This document shows positions 34,091-46,024 of a stretch of DNA of 64,000 nucleotides, piece by piece. The stretch comes from Edaphochlamys debaryana (taxonomy: Eukaryota > Chlorophyta > Chlorophyceae > Chlamydomonadales), in assembly GCA_016858145.1 (NCBI GenBank), contig JAEHOE010000004.1, positions 1,550,001 through 1,614,000 on the forward strand. The letters run 5' to 3'. The notes under the pieces are model-generated. The model did not search any database and was not told the origin of the DNA. It saw only the letters and a list, made by a program, of their open reading frames with translations. A program made the position numbers and the translations under genes. How positions within the stretch are numbered: the stretch's first letter is position 1; each line of letters begins with the position of its first letter.

Positions 34091-36643
34091 ATGGCTCCGC
34101 GCGGCAAGAAGGCAAGTTCGCTGCGCCACATACCACGCGTTCCCCTCGCGCCCTCGCGTTCCCCGTTCCCCCCGGCGAATTATGCTGCGCCCCCGCGTAC
34201 TGATGGGGCCCGCATCCCCCCTTATGTCCCCATAGAAGGAAAGCGCCGATGCCGGGGACGCAGACACGGCCGCAGCAGCCCAGCCCGCCGCCAAGCGCCC
34301 CCGCCGTGCTGCGGCCCCTTTTAAGGCCGCGGAACCGCCCTCCCCTTCCCCCTCCCCATCCGCCTCTTCCTCCCGGGATCCCGAGCCCAGCTCCTCCCCC
34401 GCCCCCAGCTCTGAATCTGCGGAGAGCGAGAGCGAGGCCCCCGCCCGCAAGGGCCGCGCCGGGGCCAAGGCCGCGGCAAAGCCCAAGGCACCTACTGCCA
34501 AGGCCGGGGCGAAGGCCGGGGCGAAGGCCGGGGCGAAGGCGAGCGCAGCAGCCGAGCCCAAGGCCAAGGCCAAGGCGGGGGCCAAGGCCAAGGCAGGGGC
34601 TGGGGCAGGGGCGAAGCCGGATGCTGAGGAGGCCGATGCTGCTGGGCCCCGCTATTACCTCATGAAGTCTGAGCCGGAGGAGTTCTCTTGGGACGCGCTG
34701 CAAGCGAAGCCGGAGGCGACCAGCTGCTGGGAGGTGGGTTTGGAAGGGACTAGGGTTTAAGGTTCCGGGGCTAGGGCTGAGGGGCTTGGGGGCTAGGGGG
34801 TCTGGGCTGCACGCGTGCCTCGCAGCCTCGGGGCCTGGGGTCTGGTGAGGGGTCGGAGAGGAGCGGCGTGCGGGCTGCCCGGTGTGAGCCTTCTCGCCCG
34901 AACTGACGCGTCTCTGACTCTCCACATCTACCCTCCTTCCCCCCTCCGCCGCGGCTATCGGTCGGCCTCGGACACCGTGTGCAGGGTAGGTCTGCGCTCT
35001 GCGACATAGGCGGGTGGGGCTTGGGGGAAGGGGCGGGCCTCTGCTGGAGATGGGTTAGAGGCGGTCATAGGGCCTTGCGGGGGCTGCCCCAGGGCAGGCC
35101 CCGGCCAAAAGGCCTGCACGCGTGCGGGTTCCAGGGCACCTGGACTCGTGGGCCATGGAGCGGTGCCAGTGCTAGTAGCGCACCCAGGGGTCATCAAGCG
35201 TCCGGCCTGCCTCATACGAGTCATACGCTCACACCCCACCCCCCTGCTGACCCGTTACCCCCTCCCCCATTCCCAGGCGTCCGCAACGCGCAGGCCCGCA
35301 ACATCATGAAGGGCATGCGGGTGGGGGACATGGCGCTCTTCTACCACAGGTGGGCCTGAGAGGGTGGGCCTGGGGTGGGCCTGGGTGGGGTCTAGGCAGG
35401 GCCCGAGAGAGGAGAAATGCGGGGGGTCCAGCTCGGCGGGGCGCACAGCCGGGGGGCATGGCGCTTTCCTACCAACAGGTCGAACCGGAGGGTGGGCCTG
35501 GGTGGGCCTGAGCAAGAGGGCGGTCCTGCCATGTCTCTGCACCCCTCATGTGCTGCCGCCACGGCCCCTCGGACTCCTCCTCTCCCCGCCCATCGCCCTT
35601 AACCCCCCCCCCCCCGCCCTCCAACGCCCTCCCCCCCCGCCCTCCAACCCCCGACCCACCCCCGACCCAGCTCCTGCAAGGTCCCGGGTGCCGTGGGGCT
35701 AGTCAAGGTGGTGAAGGAGGCCTACCCCGACCACACCGCTTTCGACCCCAAGTCCAAGTACCACGACCCCAAGAGGTGCGCAAACTACTGTCCCAAACAG
35801 TTTAGGGTTGTGTGTGTCGAGCCAGTGGGTTGGGTTGAGCCGCTGTAAGCCTGGCCCACTGGCAGGAGGAGCATGACCCCCCATGTTCCCCGGTCCCCGG
35901 TCCCCGGTCATTTCAGGTAACGATAGTGTTGTGTTTCTGCCCCTATGTGTAAGTCATGCCACTATGTGTGGGTTGAGCCTCTACTACGAGGAGCCTGACG
36001 GGCTGGCAGCAGGAGCACCACCCTGATGTCCCCCCGACCCCCGACCCCCACCGGCCCGGACCTCCCCCCGCCCCCAGCTCCAAGGACGCGCCCAAATGGT
36101 GGATGGTGGACGTGCAGGTGGGGCCCAGGGAGAGGCCCGGGAGGGGCCCAGATGGGGCCTAGATGAGGGTGATTGGTGATTGGTGCATGGACGTACACAG
36201 GCCTGCTCTAAACCGCTGCTCATACAGCCTGGCTCCCCGCCGCACCCCCATTTCCTCGCTCCTCTTCCTCGCCTCCCCCCGCCCCATCTCCATTTCCTCG
36301 CTTCGCCCCCAGGCCGTGCGGCCCCTGCGGCGGCAGGTGACGCTGGCGGAGATGCGGGAGGAGGGCGCACGGCCGGACTCGCCCCTGGCGGACATGGTCC
36401 TCATCAACAGGTGGGGGGGGCAAGGGAAGGGGGCTACGCTAAGGGGGATACTGACAGGTGGGACGAGGTGATGTTGGGAGAAAGGGGGAGGGGGGAGGGG
36501 AGTCTCCCTTACGCCCTCCGCCAACGTTTCATCCCTCCCCCGCCCCCTCCCTGTTCCCGCCCAGGTCCCGCCTCAGCGTGCAGCCAGTCACCCCCGCGCA
36601 GTGGGAACGGGTCATGGCCATGGAGGCAGAGGGGGAGGCGTAG
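34091..36643 (+). CDS. EVE-domain protein, thymocyte nuclear protein 1 (THYN1)-like
   Basis: Exons 34091-34111, 34236-34733, possibly 34985 alone, 35277-35349, 35671-35775, 36078-36117, 36313-36410, 36565-36643. With the one-base exon the total is 304 residues in frame. The C-terminal half is a full EVE domain: RYYLMKSEPEEFSWDALQ, GVRNAQARNIMKGMRVGDMA, FYHSSCKVPGAVGLVKVVKE, AYPDHTAFDPKSKYHDPKS, APKWWMVDVQAVRPLRRQVT, MVLINRSRLSVQPVTPAQWE. EVE domains are related to PUA/YTH folds and are thought to bind modified nucleic-acid bases. The N-terminal 150 residues are basic and repetitive (KAGAKAGAKAGAKA, KAKAKAGAKAKAG), like a histone H1 tail, which suggests nuclear DNA or RNA binding. Intron 1 has a GC donor (AAG|GCAAGT). 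Confidence 0.88.
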
Positions 36644-37072
36644 GGGGAGGCGGAGGAGCAGTGATCTTGCCCTCTCAAGGGTATGAACAAGGAGCTAACG
36701 GGAAGCGCATTATCATGGGGGGAGAGGCACATCCGTCACAACCTTGCCCTCTTGGAGGGAGGTGGAGGCAGAAAGGTGGCAAGGGGAGTTTATCCTGGCC
36801 ATGGGGGCGAAGGGGGGGCCAGAGAACAAGTGATGTGGGAAGGGGGAGGCGGGGTGGCAGTGACGAGTAGAGGGGAATGGGGCGGCGGAGGACAAGTGAT
36901 TTGCCCCCAACTCTTTCCCACGTCGAGGTATGGAATAACGGAGGTAAGGGGGAGCGCGCTATGGCCCTCGAGGCGGGGCAGGCGAGACGCGAGAGGCACG
37001 TGATGTGTCTGGCACGGTCGGTCCGGGCAGTCCGGTGGGCACACTGACGACCTGTAGCCGTGGGACGTGATG

Positions 37073-37077
37073 TGTAA
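37073..37077 (+). terminator. Poly(A) signal TGTAA of the THYN1-like gene
   Basis: First plus-strand TGTAA after the stop at 36643, about 430 bases on. The 36644-37414 interval between the two convergent genes holds no other recognisable feature. Confidence 0.55.
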
Positions 37078-37414
37078 ACCCGGTGTACGGGCCGTGTAGC
37101 TTGCGATATGTCTCTGGCCTCTGCTGTAAACACCGAGGACTGGCCTCTATCTTGGCGGCCGCCGCTCAGCCAGGGTGGCAACCGAGCTGTTTGGAGGGGC
37201 TAGGGTCCAGTGAGGGGGCCCCGCTTGCGATCCTTGAGGTACCGTACAGAGACAGTCAGGAAACGTGCAACTGCTCAGGCCATGGCCCCTGCACGTGGGG
37301 GCCAGTGTGCACCATGCATGCAGTGCGGCCAGACTGCCCCCAACGCACGTGCGGTCGAATGTTATGGAACGAGCGACCGCGGCACGGTGGCAGCACCGAT
37401 CCACCGAAGGTAGT

Positions 37415-40400
37415 TCACGTCACCTGCTTAGCGTCCTCTTTATCCCGATCCCCTTCCTCCTGTCTCCCTGCTTGCTCCCCTTCCTCCGCTTCCCCCGCGT
37501 CCCCTTCCTCCGCTTCCTCTTCCTCTTCCTCCGCCTCCTCTGCCTCCACTTCCTCTGCCTCCTTCACCTCCTCTGCCTCCGCACCCTCCTGGGGCAGCGG
37601 CCGCCGCTCCCCAAGCAGCGCGTTCAGGCCCTCCACCCCCCGCAGCCTGGCACCCCCCACCCTGGCCCCCTGTGCCCCCCCCCCACCACCCCCTCTTGCC
37701 GCCCATGCACCGCCCCCTCCACCACCTTCCCCTCCACCAACCCCGCTCCCAGCCCCACCTAATGCTATCCCCATGGACTTCGCTATCCCCCTGATGGCCA
37801 GCTCGTGGGACCGAAGCACCTGCTGCGGGGCGGTGGCGCGGAGCAGGATGCCGGCGCGCAGCTGCAGGCGGATGGCGAGGGAGACGTTGCGGAAGACCTT
37901 GCACTTGGGGGGGTGGGGCGGCTGGCGGGGGCGAGGGGCAGGGGGCCAGGGGGGGGATGTGGGTGGGCTGGCGCTCGGTGTGTGAGCCAAGGAGGACGCG
38001 AGCGCAGTTACGGTTGCGCTTCCCACGATTCCCGCCCCCACCTCGCCCAAGCGCTTCTGCTCACGTCACTCCATTGCACGCGTCATGCTGTGCTCAAGCA
38101 TGCCCCCACGCACGCCTTGGCCCCCTTCCTCCCAGCCCGACTCACCCCGGGCTGCCAGCTGTCAGAGATGCGCACCGCCCCCTCCGCCAGCAGGCAATTA
38201 GTCAGCCAGAAGGCCGCCGCCTCGCGCTCCCCGCGTGCCGCTGCCGTGTAGGCTTCCTGGTCGAACGTCATGATGATGCAATCCTGCAGCTGTCGTACGA
38301 ATGCCGTACGGGAGTGCGGCGAGACAAAACGGCAGGAGGGGGGCCGTGCGGGCGTGTGGGCGTCAGCTGTGGAAGCACAACGCTGCGTGGGATGGCTGTG
38401 CGTTGAACCCACTGTAGGACCCAGCCCCGGGGACCCAAGCACATCTTCGTTACCCGTACCCTCAGCCTGTTGCCCAACCGGGTCCGCACCTTGGTCTTAT
38501 TTCCCGCCATGGCCGCCAGTCTGTAGCTGGGGGGGCAGGCGGACCTGGCCTTGCCCAGCAGGTCGGGCCAGGAGGTGGATGTGAGGTGGAGCAGCGAGGC
38601 ACCCGACACGCCCATGACCACCTGCGGCACGTGCAGGACTCTGAGGATCAGATCAGATGGGATCGCAACATAATGGGTTTGTGGTACGGCAGCGCGTGGA
38701 CGCGTACGGGTCGTGCACGACAGCGATTGTGGGTCCGCGGTTGTACAAAGTACGACGTACAGCTCACCTTGCCCTCGGGGTTGTGGACGGGGTGCTTCCA
38801 GCTGGGGGAGCGGGGTGGAGGGTGGAGGGTAGAGGGATAACGGAACACGGGTAGGGTGTGGGGCTTGGGGCCAGGGCAGCGGTGGAGCGACAGTGCTCTG
38901 TGCGCCGCCCTCATAGCCACGTGCCACCACAAGGGAGCTGCACCTCCTCCGGTACTTGCCCCCCTCCCCGGTTCCCGCCGCCCCCCTCACGTGTCGTTCC
39001 TGTCCCCAACCATGTCGTGGGGGCCCCAGGAGATGAGCGGACCCCGGTCCACCCGCCCCATGGCCTTGCCGTTGACGTACAGCTGAGGAGGAGGGAGGAG
39101 GGAGCGGGGGAAATGGAGGGACACAGGTGTTGGGAGGAAGGGCGAGGGCGAGTTGGTGACAGACGGACGCTTCCGGCCGAAGTCTCGTGCCAGGGCCACA
39201 CACGCATGCCCATGCAGAGCCTGCCCAGCACGTGAGCCCCTCGAGCTCCTCTACACTCCTCTTCACTCCACAACGCCGCCAGAATTTTCCGTATGTGGGC
39301 GGTGCCGTGCCCCAGTCCTCAGCCTCACCCCTACTCCGCCCCTCCAGCACCGCCCTTGTGCCCCCGCCCTCGCTTCCCTCCCGCCCGCCCGGCCCCCCAC
39401 CAGGTAGTGCGAGCCGTGTGTGCCCAGGCGGAAGGGCCACTGCAGGTGCTCTGTGCCGTTGGTGAGCAGGTCGCCGGCGGTCCTGGCGGGGGGTGGGGGC
39501 AGGGAGGGGCGGTTGTGTGGTTTGCCATGCACCCTGGGAGGTCGCCGGCGGTCCTGGCAGGAGGTGACGGAAGGAGCGGGATAGGTGAGGAAGGGGCCTT
39601 GGAATCTTCAAGGGGTCGGGAGGCGGTGGGCAGGAGGGTGGATGACATGGGGCTCTGGATGGTCAGGAGAGAACAGCTGCACTGCCCAGCACCGCCACCC
39701 CCAGCTCCCGTCCCCTGCTCACTTAAACAGGGTGACCTCCTCATACTGCAGCGCACGGGGAGATGCACAGCAAGGTGAAGGCCGAGTCAGCGGTGGTGCG
39801 TGGGTGGCGTGGGGGGCAGGACAGCTCTAGTCATCACGCTGCAGGCGCTTTAACCGCAACAGTTGCTTACGGCTTCTCGTGTGCCGACCCAGCGCAACCA
39901 CGCCCAAGCCAACCACCTGCCTTGTTAGTCACGTCAGCCGACTCAACAACCGCTTCGTGGTTGTAAAGCTTGACCCACGCCACCCAGGGCGGTACGGCGG
40001 ACAGGTCGCCCTGCAGAGTGGTGCCTGGGGCGGAGGGTCGGGTGGGGGGAGAGGGCAGGGCGGGGACAGACGGACAGGGCTGAGAGGTGGAAAGGGTCTA
40101 CACGTGGACAGATCGCATCCCCGCCTACGGTGGCTTAGTCATGCCGTACCGGGGTAGATCAGCTCGTCCACGTCTATGTGTGCCAGCCACTGCTGACCCT
40201 CGGCGCGGGCCCAGGCGAAGGCCCGGTTAAGCCCATAGTCCTGCACAGGGGGGAGGAACGAAAGCGAGGATGGAGGAAAGTCTGGACCTGTCTGGACCGT
40301 CAAAGGCTGTCTAGGCGCACCCCAACGGTCGTTCCACTCCCTGGGCCCACCTCGGGCCCGGCCCCGGGCCCAGCCCAGGTCCACCTGCTTGGCCATGAGC

Positions 40401-42829
40401 TGGTGGTTGCCGATCTGGCGCCCCCACTCGTCGGTGACTGCCCAGGCCTTGTACGCCTTGCTCTCGTTGAGCGGCTGGGGGTGAGGCGGAGGGGTGGGGC
40501 GGAGGGGTGGTGGCGTCCTGGTGTGGCTGCCCAAGGCTAGGGGCCCTATACAGAGGTTTGAGCACCTGCCTCTGTTAGCAGGGGACGTACACACCCCTAT
40601 TGTTATGGTCTCTAGGTAGCTAGGGGAGGCCAGCTGGCGCGCGTATGCCTAGGTGCTCGAAGGCGCTTCCGGAGCGCCTCTGTCCCTGCTGCTGCAGGAG
40701 CGGACCCGTCAACCGAGGCCGGACAGGGAGCTGAGGTGCAGGGCCGGGATCCACAGCCCTCTCTGCACCCCCACCCACCCCCACACCCGCCCCCGCATTC
40801 CCGGTTCAGCTCCTACCGCCAGGGGCGCCGTCACGAGCATGGGGCGCAGTGCGGTGATGTTGCCCATCATGGCCAGAGCGGTGCGGTCGCGTCCCTCGTA
40901 CAGGACCTGAGAGGGAGCGGGCGGCGAGGGAAAGAGGTCAGAAAGGAGCAAGGCCTGGAGCATCGGAAGCAGAGAGCAAGGGTTGATCGGGGCCTGCGTG
41001 ATGGGGCAGTGCAGGTCCCGTCAGGCCCCGGCCCTCCCCGCGTCGGCGCCGAGAGCCCACAGCCCCGCCGCCTGGCCCCGCCCTCCTCCTTACGTAGTAT
41101 CGGCACACGCCCTGCTGCATGTGCCACTGCATCCAGGGCAGCAGCGAGCGGCGCAGGCCCCAGCGGTTGCCGTTCCACACCTGAGGCGCCAGGGTGCAGG
41201 TAACGGGGGTGCAGGTAAGGGGGGGTGCAGGGTCAGGGGTGGGAGGACGGGGCCATTGATGAGGTCTGCTGTTGCCGGCCAATGACCTGCCGCAAGTAAC
41301 CGCAAGCTTGCATACCTGAACCCTCCCAGCCAGCCCTTCTCCCGCCCCGCACGCCCCGCAACCCACCGTGAAGATCGCCACACGCGGGCTGCCGGCGTGC
41401 CCCGGCCCGCTGCTCCCCGTGCTGTTCGTGCAGACCTGAGAGGAAAGGAAGGGAGGAGGCAGGCACCCGCACGCTGCTCTCCTAAAAGCTGTGGCAGGCG
41501 GTGGACCCCGGCCCTCCTGGCCGTCTCACTCCAAATCTGCTGCCCCAGATGGTCGTCCTGTCCAGGGTCCCGCCTGCCTACCCACCCTCCATCCTTACCC
41601 ACGCTTCCCACCACCCACCGCAACACCTGCCCCACTGCCCTCCGTCAGCCCTTCCCCCCCGCCCCCGCCAGGCCCTCGCCTTCCCTCAACCTGCAATCCG
41701 CCCTCAAACCCCGCTCCCCACCCTCCACTTTCACTCCCCCCGCTAACACTCTGCCCTCTCCCCCCCGCCCCCCCCCCCCCCCCCGCCCCCACCTGGCTGT
41801 GCAGCTGGTTGAGGAAGGCGATGCGCGCCGGCAGGGAGTCCAGGTCCTGGAGGGGGGAAGGGGGGGCGGGGTGAAGAGGTCGTGCATGTTGGTTGGCTGG
41901 GGACCGCATCGCCCTGGACACGGGGCAGCAGCCCACACAGGCGCTCGCGGCATGCGCGCATCGGCCCTGGGTACGTCCTGGACCCCGTCCCCTCTCCTGC
42001 CCGAGCCGCGGTCCTCTCACGACCTCGATGACGGGGACCGTCTGCCCTGGCCCCGCGGCCCCGACCGCCCGTACACCTTCCGGCCCTGTCCGGCGCTTTC
42101 ACCTGCCGGGCCCTCCCCCTCGAACCCGCCCCTCCGCCCCTCCGCCACTCCGCCCCCCAGAGCCCCCGCCTCGCCTGCATGGCGTCCCAGGGCGCCAGGC
42201 CCAGCTCCGCCGATGTGGGTCGGGCCATGGCCAGCACCGCGTCATCGCAGTCCACGTCAGCCTGCGCGTCCATCGCCTGCGGTACGGCCGCAGTAAGGTC
42301 AACGCACGAGGGGCAGAGCTGGTGGTGAACATCGGTTGGGAAACTAGCAAGGGTAGGGTAGGTGGGCGGGTTCGGAAGCCGGTACGCTGCATATGGGGCT
42401 GCCATAGGAACACGGGAGGAGACTCCTTCCTCCAGTCTCGTCCTCTTCTTACGTCAACGTAGGCCTCCAGCTCGCGGTAAGGCCGCAGGTTGGCCACTAT
42501 GTCATTGAACTGCGGAGAGGAGGGGGCCCGGCGGGTAACAGACGAGGCACGCGTAGGGTACCCAACGTACCTGGCGCCGTGGGTTGACAACTTGACCCCG
42601 AACCCCAGCACTCTAGACTCACCGCTGAATGCAGACGACGTCGCCATAGTGAGCCCTCGCCGGGCGGTGGGCGCCAGCCCGATTGAGGCCCTGGCCGGGC
42701 TCCGCGACTCAAGTAACCTTCCTGATGACCGTCTACATCGCGCAATGCGTTGGGGTTCAAGGTGCGGGCATCGCATTGCCAGCAGAATTGTGTCAAGGCA
42801 AGCAGCGTGGTCGCGAGCAACAGATTCAT
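37415..42829 (-). CDS. Secreted/Golgi glycosyltransferase, GT92 (DUF23)-like, with acidic tail
   Basis: Seventeen exons in phase (642 residues): 42829-42623, 42509-42453, 42276-42175, 41846-41793, 41435-41367, 41180-41094, 40906-40817, 40474-40385, 40240-40150, 40024-39933, 39745-39723, 39482-39401, 39082-38991, 38801-38768, 38621-38490, 38283-38146, 37903-37415. It starts MNLLLATTLLALTQFCWQ, a signal peptide or anchor. The catalytic core reads SPRVAIFT, VWNGNRWGLRRSLLPWMQWH, CRYYVLYEGRD, then AFAWARAEGQQWLAHIDVDE with the metal-binding DVDE motif, and later GTHGSHYL and SWGPHDM. This matches the GT92 scheme: an Asp-x-Asp family transferring sugars, often galactose, onto glycans in the secretory route. 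The tail after about residue 480 is species-like: a Gly-rich block, then a Glu-rich run (EEVKEAEEVEAEEAEEEEEE) and stop. Exon 3 ends at a GC-type donor (CAG|GCGAGG). Donor substrate unknown. Confidence 0.7.
39468..39558. repeat. Duplicated exon 12 acceptor region of the GT92-like gene
   Basis: The 20 bases AGGTCGCCGGCGGTCCTGGC at 39468-39487 span the acceptor and the first bases of exon 12 (minus strand) and recur identically at 39539-39558 in the upstream intron. Confidence 0.8.
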
Positions 42830-43071
42830 AATATGTTATGTTCACATAACGTTACATAAGAGCTACCCTACGCGCAGAGCAGGGAGGCGCGGAGGAGGAT
42901 GTGCATCCTGTCGACAGCTGGGGCAATCCGCAGTGTTTTGGCAGCTGCGCGCTCGTCTGAGACCAATATAGCAGTCGACCTAGTATTCATTCACCAAGTC
43001 ACTGTTCAGACCCGAATTAGAGCAAGCTTGAGCGTTGAGCAAGAGCATGGTGTGACGCGTGCCTCAGGGAA
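42830..43071. promoter_or_regulatory. Compact bidirectional promoter region (242 bp)
   Basis: The start codons of the GT92-like gene (minus) and BTB copy B (plus) are only 242 bases apart, so the region must serve both. It contains the perfect inverted repeat GTTATG-TTCA-CATAAC at 42835-42850, a few bases from the GT92 start, and AT-richer sequence than the surroundings. Confidence 0.55.
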
Positions 43072-44874
43072 ATGCTCCTCAAAGGTCAACTTTTGCTTGG
43101 CGATCGGCCGTGCGGTATCACCACGCGGAGAACAAATGGTGGCCGTGAGGTTCAGACCCTCGTGCTCACAGAAGATGGGCGCCTCTATCCCCTATTCGGG
43201 ACCGAGGAGAGAGGGCATCTGCAGCTTGGCGAGGCGCTGGAGCTGACGGAGAGGATTGAGGGTGGAGAGACCCGCGCTTTCCCGCAAGCAGCTGAGATGC
43301 GCGCCTACGGTGATCCCGTGTCGTGTGAGGCTGGCGTGTGCTTTGGAGGAGGCGCGGCCGTCTACCGCCTGACCGCGAACAACGTCGTGGAGCATGTCGC
43401 GGGGCACCCCGCGGAGGAGGGAGAGGCCGACGGGTGGGGCGCGGACGCACGCATGCAAACCGCCACCTTCCTAAGCAGCGGTGAGTTCCCCCAGACAGCT
43501 CCGCAACTCAACACGAAGGGTCTGCGGGAAGTGGGGGTGGGGCTGGGGGCACGTGCCACGCAAGGGGGCGGATGGTGAATCATGCCTCATTCTACCGTAC
43601 ATTCGTACTCACCCGCCTCCCCATCTTCCCTGTCGTTTTTGCAGACGGCAAGGGCGCGCTGTACTGCCGGGGCGGAGCTGATGAGAAACGCGTTACGAGG
43701 CTGCTGCTGCCACGGTCGTGGCTGGCGGGAGACAGCAGCAATGCTGCTCCTGGGGCAGGTGCAGAAGACGTGGGCGAGCAGCGTGTCCGGGTCACGGCTC
43801 TGCCCTTTACCCTATCGGATGTGCTGTGGGGCCTGGCCTGGGCCCCCTGGGGCGGTCCAAACGGCTCCCTCGTGATGGCCACCAGGACCGCCCTCAACCG
43901 CCTGCCACTGGGGGGGCAGGCAGTCGGCGAGGGAGGTGACCCAGTGCTACTGGCGGGACGGGAGGGCTCGATGGGCCTCGTGGAGGGGCGGGGGGAGGAG
44001 GCACGGTTCAATGCAGTCTGTGGGTTCACGGTGGACGCGGAGGGTGCCGTTCTGCTCGCTGACTGCGCTATTGCCAACGGTGAGCCTACAACCTCCGTAC
44101 GCCGCGTGGCGCCAGACGGTGTCGTCACCACCCTGACACCGCGACTCGAGGGGTCGATGAGCCGCCCGACCATCCTCCCAAACGGATACCTCGCGCTCGG
44201 TGTCGAGACGGAGCAGTTCTCCCTGCTGGTGCTGGACCTGGGCCTCAAGCCGCCACCGCTGCTCCCGCCCGCTCCGCCCGCCCCCGCCGGCCCGCCGCGC
44301 CGCACGCTGCATTCCGATATGGGCGCGCTGCTGGACGCCCAGCCGGACGGCACCGCGGACCTCATTCTCGTGGTGGGCGACCGCCGCTTCCCCGTGCACC
44401 GGGCCATCCTGATCGCCCGCTGCGACTACTTCCGATCTCAGCTGGAGGGCGGCTTCGCGGACGGGGCCGCGGCGGAGCTGAGCCTGCCAGACGCCGACTC
44501 GGCGGCCTTCGAGCTGCTCCTGCGCTTCGTCTATACCGGCGCCGTGGACATCCCGGCCGCCCTGGCCCCTGCCGTGGCCGAGCTGGCGGACCGGCTGCTG
44601 CTCCCGGAGCTGTGCGCGGACGCCCAGGCGGTGGTGCTGTCGGGCGTGTCTGCCGAGACGGTCTGTGGGCTCCCTGCTGTGGGCCGAGCGGCTGGGGGCC
44701 TCTTTCTCGGGTCTGCTGTCCTCGCTCAAGGCTTGGTACCTGGAGCACCACGAGGAGGTGCACACGGAGGCGAGCCTGAAGCGCCTGATGGCGGAGAGCC
44801 CCGACCTCATGGTAGAGCTGCACATGGGCGCCTTCAACGCACCCCGAGGAAGCAAGCGGCAGCGCACGGGTTGA
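43072..44874 (+). CDS. NHL-repeat / BTB-BACK protein, copy B, one frameshift
   Basis: Exons 43072-43480 and 43645-44874. It starts MLLKG, like copy A. The propeller part holds VYRLTANNVVEHVAGHPAEE, LLAGREGSMGLVEGRGEEAR, GFTVDAEGAVLLADC and RRVAPDGVVTT. BTB follows: DMGALLDAQPDGTADLILVV, FPVHRAILIARCDYFRSQLE, FELLLRFVYTGAVDI, then AELADRLLLPELCADAQAVV. At about 44659 an extra base puts the BACK segment (LLWAERLGASFSGLLSSLKA in the natural frame) out of frame. Unspliced translation continues in the wrong frame to a stop near 44918, while the natural frame ends KRQRTG at 44872. The intron found in copy A after TVTT is absent here. Copy A carries the same extra base. Likely a CUL3 substrate adaptor or a recent pseudogene. 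Confidence 0.72.
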
Positions 44875-46024
44875 GGGGGGCGTGTGGGCGGGTTCCCGTC
44901 TGGGTTGACCTTGCGTAAGCATAGAGGCGTTTGGCCGCGCGGGCAACAGCATGATGGGGACCAGCATGTGCGGGACATCTTGTGAGGCTAGCGCCGGTCC
45001 AGGTCAAGCACTCTTAGGGCCTCAGGGCTATGGGCACGCGGGCTGGGCTGAGCAGCCGGGGGCTGGGCCCTGAAACGGAAGTTGGCGCAGGCTGCACGCA
45101 GCATGGGGGGTTGCAACAAGTCCCCGTTCCCGAGGCAAACGCTTGCCGGACTAGCCACCAGCAGTGTGGGAGTTGCTGTTCTTGGGACTGTTGCATGTTT
45201 CGTGCGGGAAAGCGTTGGGGAGACCATAGACGCATGCGTTGTGCATGCTTCCATGTGTGTGCTGTTCCGCCTCCGAGAGCTTCTGGGATGTGTTTGGTCG
45301 TCCCTTGGCGTTGTATGTTCGCACCGACTGAATGCGGGTTACTTCGGCCGATGGGTCAAGTCCCAGCGTACTGTGTCTCAGCTCATTTGTGGCAAGTGTC
45401 AGGGCCCTAGTGGCAGGGTGGCTGTAACTACTACCAGACCGTCGGAGTGCTAGTGAGAGGGCCCACCCACGGCTCCGACACCCAGCAAGAGCCCAAGCTC
45501 TTGTTCTCAGGATGACCTCACAGCAGCTGGATGCTGTGGCTAGGCACAGGCGCCGCTTACCCCCGACTGGCTCATGGACCAAACCCGGTTGCACATGGAC
45601 TTAACCGCCACCAGCGCTCGAGCCACCAGCGCATCGGAATACCTGTTCCCGAGAGTCCCGACCGCTTCAGATTCCATAATTGCCTCCCACCAAACCATCC
45701 AGCCCCTCCAGCCCCTAACCGGCGAGCGTGGCACCTCAATCAGCCATTGATTCCGATGCAAATCCTCACAAATTTAGCGCAGACCAGACCAGGGCGGCGG
45801 ACGACCACCAACAGCGCTCGAACCACAGCGCAATGAAGTCCTGCTCTTGCGTCTAGCGAGCAGTTCCGGAACCGCTCTGGCCTCGTAAGGTCCTCCATGC
45901 CCTTCCTCCGAGCTCCCTCACCATCCACCTGTTCCCGACTGCTCTTGCGTCCTCCGCTGACCCCTTGAACCCTCACGCGGCCCCCCCCTAAGCCGTGTCA
46001 TCCTCCCAAGTTCCGTCAGCCTCC
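44875..46024. other. Convergent intergenic region between BTB copy B and the ubiquitin-conjugating enzyme
   Basis: TGTAA at 45423-45427 probably ends BTB copy B. The rest (to 46024) should contain the 3' UTR of the minus-strand gene. I see no other gene. Confidence 0.5.
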
